Of a DNA stretch of 64,000 nucleotides, positions 47,387 through 59,517 are shown in pieces. The stretch spans positions 13,316,634 through 13,380,633 of the forward strand of contig OU452235.1 of assembly GCA_911728455.2 (NCBI GenBank), given 5' to 3'. Position numbers and translations under genes: made by a program. This stretch comes from Marthasterias glacialis. Lineage: Eukaryota > Echinodermata > Asteroidea > Forcipulatida > Asteriidae. Under the pieces are notes generated by a model that saw only the letters and a list, made by a program, of their open reading frames with translations, was not told the DNA's origin and made no database searches. Numbering within the stretch: position 1 is the stretch's first letter; each line of letters begins with the position of its first letter.

Positions 47387-47458
47387 GGGCTTGTCCGGGA
47401 ATTGAACCCGGGACCTCTCGCACCCTAAGCGAGAATCATGCCACTAGACCAACAAGCC
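47387..47458 (-). tRNA. tRNA-Pro (anticodon AGG)
   Basis: Read on the minus strand, the 72 nt form a full cloverleaf. The 7-bp acceptor stem is GGCTTGT with ACAAGCC. The A box is TGGTCTAGTGG, the anticodon stem CTCGC/GCGAG holds the loop TTAGGGT (anticodon AGG), and the B box is GGTTCAATTCC. There is no intron. Only a few bases differ from vertebrate tRNA-Pro(AGG). A T run follows at about 47386-47380 and a longer one at 47360-47374, suitable for polymerase III termination. Unlike the tRNA-like SINE heads elsewhere, it has no degenerate stems and no SINE body, so it looks functional. Confidence 0.95.
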
Positions 47459-47739
47459 GATGGAAGAGGGGCGAAGTACATACAATATATCTTATAAAAT
47501 TAAAATCAAATTATGTTTAAGTGGTTGAAAATTTAATTTTTAGTAATTTATTTATGGTACAATAATTTCGGTAACTTATATTGCAATTTAAAATATATCA
47601 GGTTCAAATTACGCATTTTTCAACTAAAATATCAGCCTGTTTGATAAATCCTTGTTCTCATGCGTGTTGGCTGCATCATTTCGATCTAGCATACTTCGCG
47701 TTGAAGAGGGACGATGATGGCGCTCTTTCTGAAAAACGA

Positions 47740-48011
47740 GGTTGACACAAGTCACATGATTAACTGTCACGTGCCGCTGTTTACGGGAATCGAGAGTTCA
47801 GCAGCTGCAGTTGTGTGTCACTGGTCATGCCGGTGGTCGTGACGGTGTTCCACGCTGTTTTTGTGTCGAAATCCTTCCATTGTCTCGGCCTGCACGGCGT
47901 ATGTCATTCCATAGACCTAGGAAGTCACATGCACCTCCAAATTTTAGCAAACGAGAGAAATATTAAGATTTAGACGTAGGCAGTTGAGGGGATCAGTTTT
48001 GGATTGTGAAT
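47740..48011 (+). promoter_or_regulatory. SLC35F6: Probable SLC35F6 promoter and 5' UTR exon 1 with E-box cluster
   Basis: Seen: TCACATGA at 47752-47759, TCACGTG at 47767-47773 and TCACATG at 47935-47941, in a locally GC-richer stretch. A GTGAATGTAAGT donor near 48007-48012 could join to the acceptor at 50537-50539. Known: TCACRTGA is the MITF/TFEB-type M-box/CLEAR core. Inferred: start region of the SLC35F6 transcript. It lies about 300 bp beyond the tRNA-Pro gene, which reads away from it. Confidence 0.45.
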
Positions 48012-49188
48012 GTAAGTATTCGTTTCGTGTACTTTCCTTTACACAGTCAAACAGTGCAGTGTAACCGTGTAGGCATTGTATTTGTAGGCCCCCCCCCCAA
48101 AAAAAAAGGCCTACACTAGACCATGTAGGATGGAATACCTTATTTCCGCGGTTTTTGCTGCATTTTTCAATCAAAATAAAAAATAAATCACCAACCTCTG
48201 TGCAAAGTGCCCTGTTATTATTGTTGCTGAAGTACTATTACTTTTCACTTTGACTTGAACAAAATCCACCAGTTTTCAGATTAAATTCGTCAAAAACGTC
48301 TCAGCAGACTCAGAAAATTAGCATACGCGCAATTTTGGAGGCGAGTCTCATATATCCGCGGGAGTTTTTCAAATGGTCAGCAAAGCGTTTCCCTTTACAT
48401 TAATGGAGCTAAATTCAACATGTTCAACCATAAAATAATTAACTTTAAATGAATGACAATTTTTAATTTCCCACCAGCCGGGCAAGTTTCGCTCTTTTAC
48501 AGGGAATTTTAATTGCGGAGTACCAAATTTCTGTAGGACACTCCTGCACTCCATTTTGGACTGGTCCGGTACGTCACAGAATTGCTCCATATTTAGCGCA
48601 AAATAGTAACCGTGGAAATTGAAAACTAAACTGTGCAATTTTGAAAATTGTGCTCATTTACCCTGACAAGTTTTGTACTTGCGCCGCAGGCAAGTCTTTA
48701 ACCTGCCGGAGTTTTTACTTCATGTTAAAACACACACATTGAGGGCGCCCTGAGGGTTTTTACCGATCGTCAGTTTTCTGTAATATTTCGACGTCAGACA
48801 ATTTGTTTCGTTTTTGAGGTGAAAGAAAATTCTTTTGATGTCAGGTTTTTTCTAAAAAATGAAACGGGATCTAGACACTGATATTCCGAGTGACAGAACA
48901 ACATTTTTAAGGTAAAAATTTAAATGATAAAATGGCACTTTTTGCAGCCATGGTCAGCGTAAATTTGCCAAGTCTGGAAAAAGCGTATTTTCAACAAATG
49001 TTTAAATTTAAAAAATCTCTTCAACATTTCGGATTTGTTCTTTTACCAGATCGGCAGAAGGTTATTGGTTATCTATTCACTGAATAAGTCATCAGAGGAC
49101 ATATTGGTGCCGCAAAAAATGATTTTTTAAATACCGCGGAAATAGGAGACCAGCGGAAATATGAGACTTGACTATACTGTCTGTAGAC

Positions 49189-49292
49189 AGTAACTGGGGC
49201 GCTGAACTCCATTTTTTTTTAGATTTTGACATTAATAGGCCCCTATCAGTCATGTCAAAATCTCTAAAAAGGAGTACAGCACCCCAGTTACT
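49189..49292. mobile_element. Short hairpin element
   Basis: Arms of about 42 bp: AGTAACTGGGGCGCTGAACT at left and GTACAGCACCCCAGTTACT at right, with AGATTTTGACAT / TGTCAAAATCT innermost. Confidence 0.7.
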
Positions 49293-49799
49293 GGGTCTAA
49301 CGTGGGCCTACCTTACCTACCATGCCTACACACTAACACAGACAGTCGCCCACACGTTTTCTCTATTTCTCTATGCTGTACAGTGTATGCCGGTACATGT
49401 GCATGCACCCTCCCCCATTTAACATTTTAAAATGATCATAAACATGATAAACCATATCACCCATTTTAATCTTAGATCATGCTTAGACTAGTTATTTAGT
49501 AATAGAATAGTCATGCCAGTATTTCAGTTACAACGAGTAACGTTTATGTTAATGTTAACATTAACATTATATTAACATTATATTATAATTATATTTTGCT
49601 TTTTTGGGCACTTATATGTGCTACATTCCAAAGAAAGCAAATAGCAATCTTTGGCAAAAATGTCGTATCCTGCTGCCACTTTATCTCCCTTAATTTAGGT
49701 CAAATTATATCCTTACCTGTCCAGAAAGGTTGACATGGTTGACAGAACATAGGCCTATACAGAGAAGAACAGGCACTTTGAATGATTACATTGCTTTGA

Positions 49800-50010
49800 A
49801 TGAAGGAGTTTGCCCCGGTGTTTCTGACAGTGGCTGCTGAATGCGCCTCAGCACCTTGTAAACCTTTATAAGGTGCTACATAAATGGGGCTCATAATTCA
49901 AAAACTTCACAAAACCTGTTGTAAAAACTGACAATAATCTGTCAGGTGCTGTCTTTGTAGAGTGCCATATAAATGCTAAATGTTATTATTTTTATTATTA
50001 TTATTATTAT
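49800..50010 (+). mobile_element. tRNA-derived SINE, family B, 3' part
   Basis: GTTTGCCCCGGTGTTTCTGA, GTGGCTGCTGAATGCG, and GAGTGCCATATAAATGC, then an ATT microsatellite. Confidence 0.75.
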
Positions 50011-50539
50011 TACAAAGTGTAGAAATCATGAAAAATAAGCCATTTTCACATCTTTGTTGGGCTTGACAACGTTTCTCGCTAAATGGCAATTAAGTTCCTT
50101 TGGGCATGAATGCGCGAAAGTTCCACTTTTATCGATCGTACTACTACAAACGCCCCAGCTCTGATCAAACTGAGGCTAGTCAACGATGGTTGGACCAATC
50201 TAGTCAACTATTCGCGACCAGCCTATCGAGGTTGGTCACATCGCTGGTGACCAAATAGCCATTTCATACATTGTAAGCACATTGCAGAGGGGACCAGTTA
50301 TCGGAAAAGTGATAATGTTAATTTCGTCATTTTCTCATGGTCACGTTGACGTGACATGACTAGAGTCGATCGCACTTCAAGTTCAGTATGCATGCACTAT
50401 GTACGTCACTAACCAACCGCTAGTTAACCACTGGTCCTTGATCGAACCTGCTCCTTATTGCTAACTGACCGACCATAAAGGAAAAGTCTACTTACATCCA
50501 CCCCATTTTAAGCTTGTTTACGACACATTTCCTTTTCAG

Positions 50540-50586
50540 AAACAGTATTGCTGTAGTGAGGAAGTGTTGCGCCATCATCAGTCAGC
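50540..50586 (+). other. SLC35F6: SLC35F6 5' UTR part of first coding exon
   Basis: TTCCTTTTCAG at 50529-50539 is a strong 3' splice site. The 47 nt between it and the ATG contain no ATG, so the leader is spliced from an upstream exon, probably the one ending near 48011. Confidence 0.55.
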
Positions 50587-53500
50587 ATGGGTTGGACTCC
50601 ATATCAATTCTTCTTAGCCGGTATGATGCTTGTAACTGGCTCAATCAACACACTCAGCACAAAGTAAGTCTTCACCACGCTCTTCTCCCTACAGACAGCA
50701 ACTAGCCTGTGTAGGATTGTGATTGGGGGGTGGGGTGGAGAATTGGACTGGGTAACCAAATAAATGTTAAAAGTACATGTTCTGATACTGAGTCATAATA
50801 ATAGACCTTTTCACATGACAAGTGCAAACTAGGTCCTGTACAAATATACAACAATTTTCAAAGCCAACTTTCTTCATTTTCAATGGATTTTGAATACTAC
50901 CCCTGTTTTTACCCTGTATGATGGCTTCACTTAACCTCCATTATGGGTGTCACATAGCCACTACATGTATGTTGTACGGGGGAAAAGTGCGACCGCACTG
51001 TGCCACTCTCAAAGAAAACGAAACAAACAAATATTGTTGATGATTTGTTAATCTTTTGGGTTTCTTTTTATATTTTGTTGCATTTTTGGACAATTGTGAA
51101 ATTAAGGTCTTAACACGAGACCCTGAGACCTTTGGTCTGAGACCGGGTCTTCAAAATCGAGACCTGGAAGCAGCCGACACCTCACCTAATTGAGTCTTGA
51201 GACTAGACTCATTATCAGAACCGGTCAGGAGACCTACAACACTGGTGTACACTATCACAACCTTGTATTTTTTTCCTGTCTAGATGGGCGGATGTTCAGA
51301 CAGCAGTTGGAGATCCTAAGTATGGTGAAGAACCACACCCATTCTTTCATCCGTTTTTTCAGGTAAGATATGAATAATAATAACAATAGTAATATATACA
51401 AATATTGCACTAACGTCGCAGCAGTAAATCATGTATACATGGCAAAATGAAGTATGACACGTGAGGTGATGCATATTCCACCAATCAAATGACAAGGATC
51501 TGTGTAGTGCTTTATATAATGTATTCATATTGGACTCCAATATTAAATTTTGAAGCACGCAGCAATTGTTTACATGACAAAATAATGGATGCCATGTGAC
51601 GTGTGTTCCACCACTCAAATGACAAGGATTTGTGCGTAATATCGGTCATTTATATAGCTCCTTTGCCAAACAATTTAGAGAGCTGTTTGTCGTCATCCAC
51701 GAATCAGAGCAATTGTCACCTGCTTTTTGTTCAAAGAGAAACAACAAAATCCTGGTGCTTCAATGAGAATCTGTGTTCTCTTGGCTTGTTAATATTCGGG
51801 TTTTCTCGAAGAAAATAATGATGCTGGCCATTCCGATAAATTAATCCCGTCAAGTGGCACAGACAAAATTTGAGAACCCTGTCGCCAAGTGGCTAACTGC
51901 CCCTTGGCCATCACATCACTGTTAAGGAAGAACGCCGCAGTGAATTAATACCATGGAGTCTAAGACAAAAACTGAGTTTGGAAAATAGACAGTGAGTTTA
52001 TGTTTCAAAGAATTTAGTTACAGAATGATGTTAGACCCTTTTGAGTCTTGCAATGGTTTCTACACAATACATATGCACATAAAATCACAATCTGTGTTTC
52101 CTTGTACACTGTACATTTGGCCTTGATAGGGCTGTGGTCATGGTGGTAGCCCAACTCAACCAATAAACATGTTGTTTGATTGGCCTTTATCTTGGATTCA
52201 CTTAGAGGCAAGGGTTTTAATGAGACAGGTTGGTTTCCTGGCCAAAGATCAATCTTAAAGGGAGAGTACAATCTGTGGTGTTGTTGGAAGAATTTAATTC
52301 CTCCCAATCTTCTACAATTAGTTTTCAACATACATGCACATACATGTTCAACCAACCTGTGTATATTGCATCAAATTAGGCTGTCCCAAGTTAGCACCTT
52401 GGCGTAACTAAGGAGGGGCGAGCAGGGGGGCACGTGCCTTGTAAAGGATTTTGTGTATTAAATCCATTTCTATATTGTACAGTACATGTAAACCACCGCA
52501 GCTATGGCCACCGCACTGTCGTGACAATAGCGCGTCAGCCGCGCATATGTACCGATCGACACAGAGGATTCATAGTGCATGTGTGTTGACGCGCGCGTGC
52601 AGCGGCCATAGCGCCTGTGGTGCAAACCAACATGGATGATCTGCTTGATTAGTGTATAGGCCCAACAGTAACCATTTTTACTTTAATAGGCCTAATTACA
52701 AATCCTGTCTTTAAACCTATAAGAGAATTATAAGCTAGTCATTGTCAAATTAATTAATACTTCTGGAAACCAATGATGCCCCACCCCTCTAATCAGACAA
52801 GACCTGGATCCAATTTCATAGAGCTGCTTTTAAAGCAGAAAATGTTGCTTAACAATTTTCTAAGCAAAAACTAGCAGGAAACCAGGGTGAAATTTCACAA
52901 AGTACTAAGATTCATCTCAAAATGAGTTGTCAATATTGCCATGTTAATGTATTGTATTGTGACATCACACTTTGCTCAGCATTTAAGATTGATACACAGT
53001 TAAGATCAATCTTAGCTCTTTGTGAAATCCGGCCCAGGAAAACTAGCAGGAAACCAGTCACAGATGGTGTACACGGGTATGTGGAATGTTAGTTTGGCTG
53101 GTAACCTGTTTGGTGCTTAGTTCCTTTTTGTGCTTTAAAGTAGCCCTATGAAATAGAACCCTGGTTCTTCATACACGTGAGAGGTAGTGGCGGCTATTGA
53201 CTTCATACCCCCAGTTCACCTCGTGGAGCCTCTTTGATAACTCCACCAGAAATTTACTTTTCCCGCAAAGATGTACGGGAAAAGAAAAATAGTTTCAGGG
53301 AAAAGTTGCACCCATACACCGCAGGCCACCAAAGATGACACTTACTGTATTATCAATTGGAAGTACATGTAGCCTTTATTTTATTTGTTCTAGACCAATA
53401 TATCTTACCGCTATAAAGTACAAGGCCACCCCTTCAGAATTGTTATGGTACTTACAATTTACAGCCTTTCAGAGACCAACGTTATATGCTATAAAAAGCA

Positions 53501-56500
53501 CAACAGTTTGAGGGGCAGAGAAGAGACTTGGCTGACAACAAATATGTACTTAAAGGGGGCTCTACGGTCAAATTAATTCAGTTTTGTGATACACTCAGTT
53601 TCAAATAGATAGAGTCCTTCTGAAAGTTGAAAACAAATTTATTGATGAAATATATGGAAGTGAAATAAATTTTAAAAATCAACGAAGAAAACCAGAGAAT
53701 AAGACTTGACCTCAGTTTCTGGTTAGTTGTAAACAATAAAAACCTTTGCCCAATTTGACGTTCATGTTATCATTAAACCTGAGTATGTAATGGTTGCGAA
53801 AATTTGTACATGATTCGCATTTCAAACTGCATGTTGTCTTGAATCATGGAGGTCGAGTGAGCATCCTCGTTCCAATTTTAAAATTTGTTGTTCATGGTTA
53901 ATTATAATAAAATATTTGAAATATATAAAAATTGAAATTGTTAAACAAAACATCTATGATTATTTCTATTTTCATGAATTTTGTATTTAAATAACATTTA
54001 AAAAGAAGATTTGATTTGATAAAAAAAATGTCTTCTTTTTTCATTTTACGATTCTAGCAAGACTTGCAAAGTCTATTGCGGGTGCAACTTTGTATCTTGG
54101 AGCAATATGGTTTGTGTGAACGTCCGGGTTAGATACATGTATACGATGTTCTAGAATTTTCAGAGGGTGTGCCTTGGATTTATGTTCTGGTGGCAAAATC
54201 ACTGGGATGTAGATTCAAATTGCGGTCATGTCCCTTGTGTCCTTCAGCAAGACACTTACATATTGTAACTATAATTGCTTCTCTTCACCCAGGAGTAGAT
54301 GCACGTACCTGTAAGTGTCGAGATGGTACTCATGATGGATTTAGTTTATTGCGCTACATTTACACATGCTTAGTGCACACTGCATACTCTCTAGGAAGCC
54401 GAGATTGTAATGAAATAATTGGCCCTTTGTCTGGGGTATTAATGTTCAATGCGCCATGAGCATCAAAGTTGGCACATAAATGACCAGCATTATTATTAGA
54501 TCTTAATTTTAGCATCAGGGATAAAGAATATTATTTATTTATTTATTTGTTTTTACCCCATATACCGATGTGTGTGAAGCACTGTATACTCAGTATTTTC
54601 CTAGTCCTGTGAAAAAAAATCCACATGCATATTCCTTGGGTTTCGAATCCACGACCCCCCCGTCATTCTAGAGCAGATGTCTTACCAACTAGACTAACGA
54701 GATTACCCAGCAGCTAGATGCAGTTCGAATCCTATTAGCATCTTTATAATGTAACGTACAATTAACCACTATTTTAACGGTATAGGTACCCACTGCTAAT
54801 AGCCAATCGGCAATCTTGGTAGTCTAGTTGGTAAGACATCTTCTCTAGAATGGCGGGGGATCGTGGGTTCGAATCGCAATCCTGTGTTTGTTTTCACAAG
54901 ACTCGGGAAAGTACTGAGTATGCAGTGCTTCACACACATCGGTAAAAATGGGTAAAAAAAACCACAAATAATATTATTATATTATATTTTGTTGATCGTA
55001 AATCTTTTATCTTTTCCATCAGGCGTCCTGTATGTTTCTGGGAGAGCTATCTTGTCTCGTGGCGTTCAAGATGTTCTTCTTCTACCACAAATACAGAAAA
55101 ACAAATCAAGATTTTGGGCCGCAGAAATTTAATCCTCTGATTTTGTTGCCGCCAGCTATGTGTGACATGTGTGCAACTTCCTTGATGTATATTGGTAAGA
55201 AATTAAGCCTTTTTTTCTAATTTCTGCTCCAGAATTTTTGTTTTTTGGTTTACTGTTGGGGGGTTATTGTGTCGTGGCCGAGAAGTCTTGCGCATCGGAC
55301 TGAACTTCTGATGGCCAAGTGATAAGTGCTGGTTCGAATCCCGGTCATGACTAGGGTTTTTAGTATTTAAAAAGATGCATAAATTATGTATCTTACTACC
55401 ACCGTAACCCTCCTACTGTCAGACCATTCAATGTTATCCATGTCGTTCAATTCTATTCAAATCCGTTCAACTTTTGTGTTTCAATTCAATTCATTCACAA
55501 TTATTTCAATGCTGTCATAATCAGGGAATAGAAGAGTGGTGACCAAGGTCTTAAATGGCCGGTTTAAAACCGGCAACGTCGGGCAGTATGATAAAGGACC
55601 TCGCCCTCGGCTCGGTCCTTTATCACATGGCCACGACCTTGCATAGAGAAAGAGACTATGCCTGCCTAATATGATTATATCATTTGGCGAAGCATCCAAA
55701 CAGTACAAACAAGTGTGCACAGTTATGCCACCGTGCACTGCAGTTGATTAGTTTCAAATGGTCAAGTCTAAGGGCTTAAGTCAAGTCATCAGCAAATGTC
55801 ACAGAGAATAGAGCATCGGGCAATTTTGATTTTTAAAATAAAATGCAGATGTTCATACAAAAATGTTCCCGATTCTTAAACTATGGAGTCGGGATTAAGA
55901 GTATGTATTAACTTTTTGTTCCTGCATACGTTTTGTGCAGGTCTTGCCTTTACTTACGCCTCCAGTTTCCAAATGCTGCGAGGTGCAGTGGTGATCTTCA
56001 CTGGTTTACTCTCGGTAGCCTTCCTTCATCGTAAGCTGCATGTTCATCATTGGCTTGGGATGTTTTGTGTTTTACTGGGCTTAATCCTGGTTGGATTAGC
56101 GGACATCGATGAGTTGAAGAATGGAGACCATGATATTAATAGTATCATCACAGGTAATTAATAGTCACATTATTATTATTGTTATTGATTTCTGGTAATG
56201 AAACCAAGGATGCCTCACATGGGAATTTAATCACTGTAGCTCAGAAACCTGTAGATAAGGACGATTGCTATATGAACCAAAAACATTGGGGTAAACCTCT
56301 ACTCTTTCACAATGAGTGATCTGGGTTCTTTTACGTGCACTACCCATCCTAGTACACGGGACCTACAGCTTAACGTTCCATCCGAACGACAAAGCAATTA
56401 TGGTCTCTTGCTCAAAGACACAAATGTCGTGACTGGCCAGGCTGGGATTCTACAGAACTTAAGACCTACATGTAGACCTCTCGGCCACGACACTCCGTAG

Positions 56501-58352
56501 TCACACAACACACATAGTCTTGCTTTTAAGCTTTGCCCTTGATAAATTATCAAATTGTAACAACAAAGATTGTGGGCCAAAATGTCGGACAAACTTTAAA
56601 TCTCTTTACAAAATGTAACGCGGTTCATCCATTTGGACAGTGCACTGTACACTTTATGTGTGGCTCTAACCAAATATGAATTGCGCTCATGGTCATGATG
56701 GTAGCAGGATGAAATTCCTCCGGATTTCCGGATTTTACAAAATTATTGTGGATTTTTATTTATTTTTTTTTATGTCATTTACATACATCCTGATCCAGGC
56801 CCTTGTAAAGCCTTAACACAGTATGTACTTGTGCTGTATTTTGACCACACCAAGGTGCTTGCCCCATTTACATTTACAGAATGCTGTCATTGATACGGGT
56901 TATTGATACGGATTGCCACGTGTGATGTTCATGCTGCAGATCTATGACACAACCTGAAGTTCCAATAAACATTGCTTCCCTCCTCCCCCTCCAAGCCTAT
57001 CCATTTTGAAGCTGGCACTGTCACTACCCCCATTCAAGCATACCTGGGCGGCTGAATAAATATCTCAACTTTCTTACCCCAAGGTGATTTGTTGATTATC
57101 ATGGCGCAGATCATCACGGCAACTCAGATGGTCGTTGAGGAAGCATTACTGAAAAAGCATAAGATACCAGCTCTGCAGGTGGTTGGCTGGGAAGGTAAGT
57201 CTTGCCTCATAAACATACTAGGCCACAGTTTTGGCAATTCTGACCGAAAATGTGTTGAGCTTCAATCACCATGTTCTCCGTTTCCAAGTGTTCGGTTGGG
57301 CCGTGATTCTCTACTTGTTCCAACAAAAATTACGAACATATACTGTTGACAAAATGACTGCCACTGAAGTAGTGCTCCAAATTTGATACAATACAAATCA
57401 TACATCATAAAATACTATATCATACAATACAAATCTTTGATGTATATGAGTGCATTGTCGCAGATTTGGACCTGGGGTCTGGACTATTCCATTACAGCCG
57501 AGTGAAACAGAAAAGCCAGATTTCACCGAGTGATTATATTTTGTGAGCATTCTCCTGAAGACGAGCAGAGTATACTGTTCGAAACGTCAAGACCACACTG
57601 GCTCTTTTCAGAGCCACCACTCCTCCCAAAAGAGTTTATACATGGTTTTATCCGCAAGTTTACTAGTTTACTAGTTATAGTTTCCTGTTAATAACAATGA
57701 TGTTAAAAATGATGGTGCCTGAATAAAGTCCCCTAATGGAGTAAATAAAAATGATGCAAGTCTCATTGTGACTAACAAATGCTGTATCTCATTTTGGAAA
57801 GAATTTGTTTTGTTTTTTAATCAAGGTTTCTTCGGGTTCTTCATCTTGTCTACTCTGCTTGTGCCTTTCTACTTCATCGACGCTGGCCAGCTGAGCGAAC
57901 TTCCCGATCATGCCTTAGACAATGCCATCGATGCCTTCTATCAGATCAAGAACAACACTTTCATTCTGGTCGGCACGGTCGGCACAATCGTCTCCATCGC
58001 CTTCTTCAATTTCTCCGGGGTCAGCGTGACGAAAGAGATGAACGCAACCACCAGGATGGTGTTGGACAGTCTGCGCACGATGGTCATCTGGGCCGTGTCC
58101 CTCATCGTGAGATGGGAGACCTTTGAGTGGCTGCAGCTTCTCGGGTTCGTCTTCTTGATTTTGGGCACCTTCATCTACAACGATGCGTTGTTCGCCCCGA
58201 TGTTACGGAGATTCAATATCTTACCTCCCTTAGCAACAGTTGACGATGACTTACGGGAACCACTTCTCAGGCCGGATCAAAGTGATATTAATTATAGCAC
58301 AAATGGTTTGAATGAATGCGAGACAAGTGGCAAATATCAACCGATTAATTAG
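50587..58352 (+). CDS. SLC35F6: SLC35F6-type membrane transporter (drug/metabolite transporter fold), complete
   Basis: Multi-pass protein of the SLC35F / EamA-like superfamily. The human member is reported in lysosomes and mitochondria and its substrate is not settled. Six exons join in phase: 50587-50663, 51284-51362, 55023-55194, 55941-56153, 57084-57194 and 57826-58352 (TAG). They total 1179 nt, 392 residues (human 371). Seen: N terminus MGWTPYQFFLAGMMLVTGSI, close to human. Signatures are NPLILLPPAMCDM, SSFQMLRGAVVIFTGLLSVAF, LLIIMAQIITATQMVVEE and FNFSGVSVTKEMNATTRM, followed by VLDSLRTMVIWA. About ten hydrophobic segments form two EamA-like halves. The tail has acidic residues before a Leu pair (DDDLREPLL), near but not exactly a lysosomal dileucine signal. 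ATG at 50587 (CAGCATGG) lies 47 nt after an acceptor at 50539. Confidence 0.95.
52489..52629. mobile_element. Foldback element with GTTTACACCAC-type ends, copy 2
   Basis: GTAAACCACCGCAGCTATGG at left, GGCCATAGCGCCTGTGGTGC at right. Reverse sense relative to 28164-28305. SLC35F6 intron. Confidence 0.7.
52805..53164. mobile_element. GGGCCCAATTT-family element interrupted by a second element
   Basis: The outer element runs from CCAATTTCATAGAGCTGCTT to CTATGAAATAGAACC. At 52886-53038 it holds a copy of the GATTTCACA-end element (TGAAATTTCACAAAG to CTTTGTGAAATCC). AAAACTAGCAGGAAACCAG is exactly repeated at both junctions (52867-52885, 53039-53057). Confidence 0.75.
54165..54500 (+). mobile_element. 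tRNA-derived SINE, family B
   Basis: CCTTCAGCAAGACACTTACA, TGCTTCTCTTCACCCAGGAG, then an ATT tail near 54490. SLC35F6 intron 2. Confidence 0.65.
54541..54716 (-). mobile_element. tRNA-derived SINE, family A
   Basis: The minus strand reads head TCTAGTTGGTAAGACATCTG and GTGGATTCGAAACC (a degenerate B box), then body and tail ending in an AT-rich tract. It faces the copy at 54812-54985. Confidence 0.75.
54812..54985 (+). mobile_element. tRNA-derived SINE, family A
   Basis: GTCTAGTTGGTAAGACATC, GTGGGTTCGAATCGC, GAGTATGCAGTGCTTCAC, and an AATATTATTAT tail. It sits 95 bp from the inverted copy. Confidence 0.75.
55262..55352 (+). mobile_element. SINE head, Leu-tRNA-like
   Basis: GTCGTGGCCGAGAAGTCTTG and CTGGTTCGAATCCCGGTCAT give clear A and B boxes. 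The body is lost. SLC35F6 intron 3. Confidence 0.6.
55522..55650. mobile_element. Foldback element with GGTCTTAAATGGC arm, copy 2 (partial)
   Basis: AGGGAATAGAAGAGTGGTGA, GGTCTTAAATGGCCGG and ATAAAGGACC match 28573-28732. The right arm is shortened. Confidence 0.65.
56300..56500 (-). mobile_element. tRNA-derived SINE, family B, minus strand
   Basis: The minus strand reads GTGTCGTGGCCGAGAGGTCT, then AATCCCAGCCTGGCC, TTGAGCAAGAGACC, TCGTTCGGATGGAACGTTAA and so on. SLC35F6 intron 4. Confidence 0.75.
56705..56930. mobile_element. Possible hAT-like element, copy 2 (3' end lost)
   Basis: AGGATGAAATTCCTCCGGAT, ATGTCATTTACATACATCCT and CCCTTGTAAAGCCTTAACAC match 42886-43155. Confidence 0.6.
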
Positions 58353-58384
58353 GTGCACGGTGCAAGTTCTGTGGGTTTCCTGAA

Positions 58385-58530
58385 AAATGGGGGGACTTTT
58401 GAGGACAGTAGGTGGCAGCACACTTACCAGGTAAATCCATTGTTCTCGGAATTGTGCACATGCTCAAAACGGCGTAAACAGTGGAAAGTCTGCTGGCACC
58501 TAGCGTCCTAAAGTCTCCCATTGCAAAGGG
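58385..58530. repeat. Palindromic CTCF-motif element, copy 4
   Basis: GACTTTTGAGGACAGTAGG with GTGGCAGCACACTTACCAGG at left; GTCTGCTGGCACCTAGCGTC and AAAGTCTCCCATTGCAA at right. The left motif at 58408-58419 is intact, the right one is degraded. It begins about 35 bp after the SLC35F6 stop, so it is probably in the 3' UTR. Confidence 0.75.
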
Positions 58531-59511
58531 CTGTCGTAACAATGTTTGTTTGCAAGAGGACATTCATGTTGTATAGGGGATTCACAGTACAATGCGCCAC
58601 CAAGAAGTTTGCACACAAGAGGCCATTGAAAAAAACGTAATGCATTGCATGTTTTGAAAAATATTACATTCTTTGGACTGAACGTGCACTATGAAGTTAT
58701 AATATCCACATTGATCGAATAGATAGAGTGGGGACAGTGGTTTTCCGTCCTGGAAAAATGCAAACTTCACCCTCACAAATAACCAACTTGCCTCCCCAGA
58801 CCCAAAACACCATTGTTGCTTGTTCCCTATGTGTAATAGTAATGAATGATCAATACGGATTGCCATAAAAAAAAACACGGGGCCTGACTATTTTGTCTTC
58901 GAGCCTCTGTGCACGCCCAAAGTTTGCACTACTTCCGGTTCCACAGCTGGCATTTGCTTTTTGTGTAATTTTTACCGAAATTCACCCATTTTATCGTTCA
59001 AAAGCATTTCTTATGAAAGAAACTGATCATTCTGACAAGACCGAAGTCATTGAAGATTGTATGGGAGAGACAATGTCAATTCTTCAAACTTTTCTTGCAT
59101 AAATCATCTAAGGAAAACTAGCTCAATGCAGCTCCTGTGTGCTTCTGTTAATCAGTGCAGCCAGTTTTGTGTGAAGTGGGCGTGGCTTACTGTGGAATTG
59201 GGTCACACTTACAAACAGGATTGGGGAAAAAGATGACTGTGGCATGGTAAATGTCAATCAACTGAAATAAATGGTAGTTTTGTTCAAAATGACACTATGT
59301 AAAAAACTCATGATCTGAATTAGAGAAGGCACCATTTTGATTGTAAATGTAGAGCAAAGAAAGAAACTTGAAAACTTTTTTAAAAGATTAGACAATTTAT
59401 TTTTGAAACAGTGATCATTCCCCAATTATTCAGCACTAAATTAATGTAATAACTAGTCTGAATCTTTAGCAAACCTTAAGTATTTGTTTTTATTACCTGT
59501 GGCTGATTTTA

Positions 59512-59517
59512 AATAAA
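59512..59517 (+). terminator. SLC35F6: Candidate poly(A) signal for SLC35F6
   Basis: AATAAA in an AT-rich stretch about 1.2 kb past the stop. Another AATAAA lies at 59266-59271. The choice between them cannot be made from sequence alone. Confidence 0.3.

Larger units (their letters stand above)
48012..50536. other. Probable intron 1 (UTR intron) of SLC35F6
   Basis: No coding exon. It holds a possible 1-kb element with TATTTCCGCGGT-type ends (48138 and about 49138, inverted), a hairpin at 49189-49292, a family B SINE at 49800-50010, and GACTAG/CTAGTC-rich sequence at 50150-50460. Confidence 0.4.

Noticed and set aside
50150-50460. Possible foldback with GACTAG/CTAGTC words, like 22080-22440
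   Set aside because: The words recur, but I could not align clear terminal inverted repeats or common borders.
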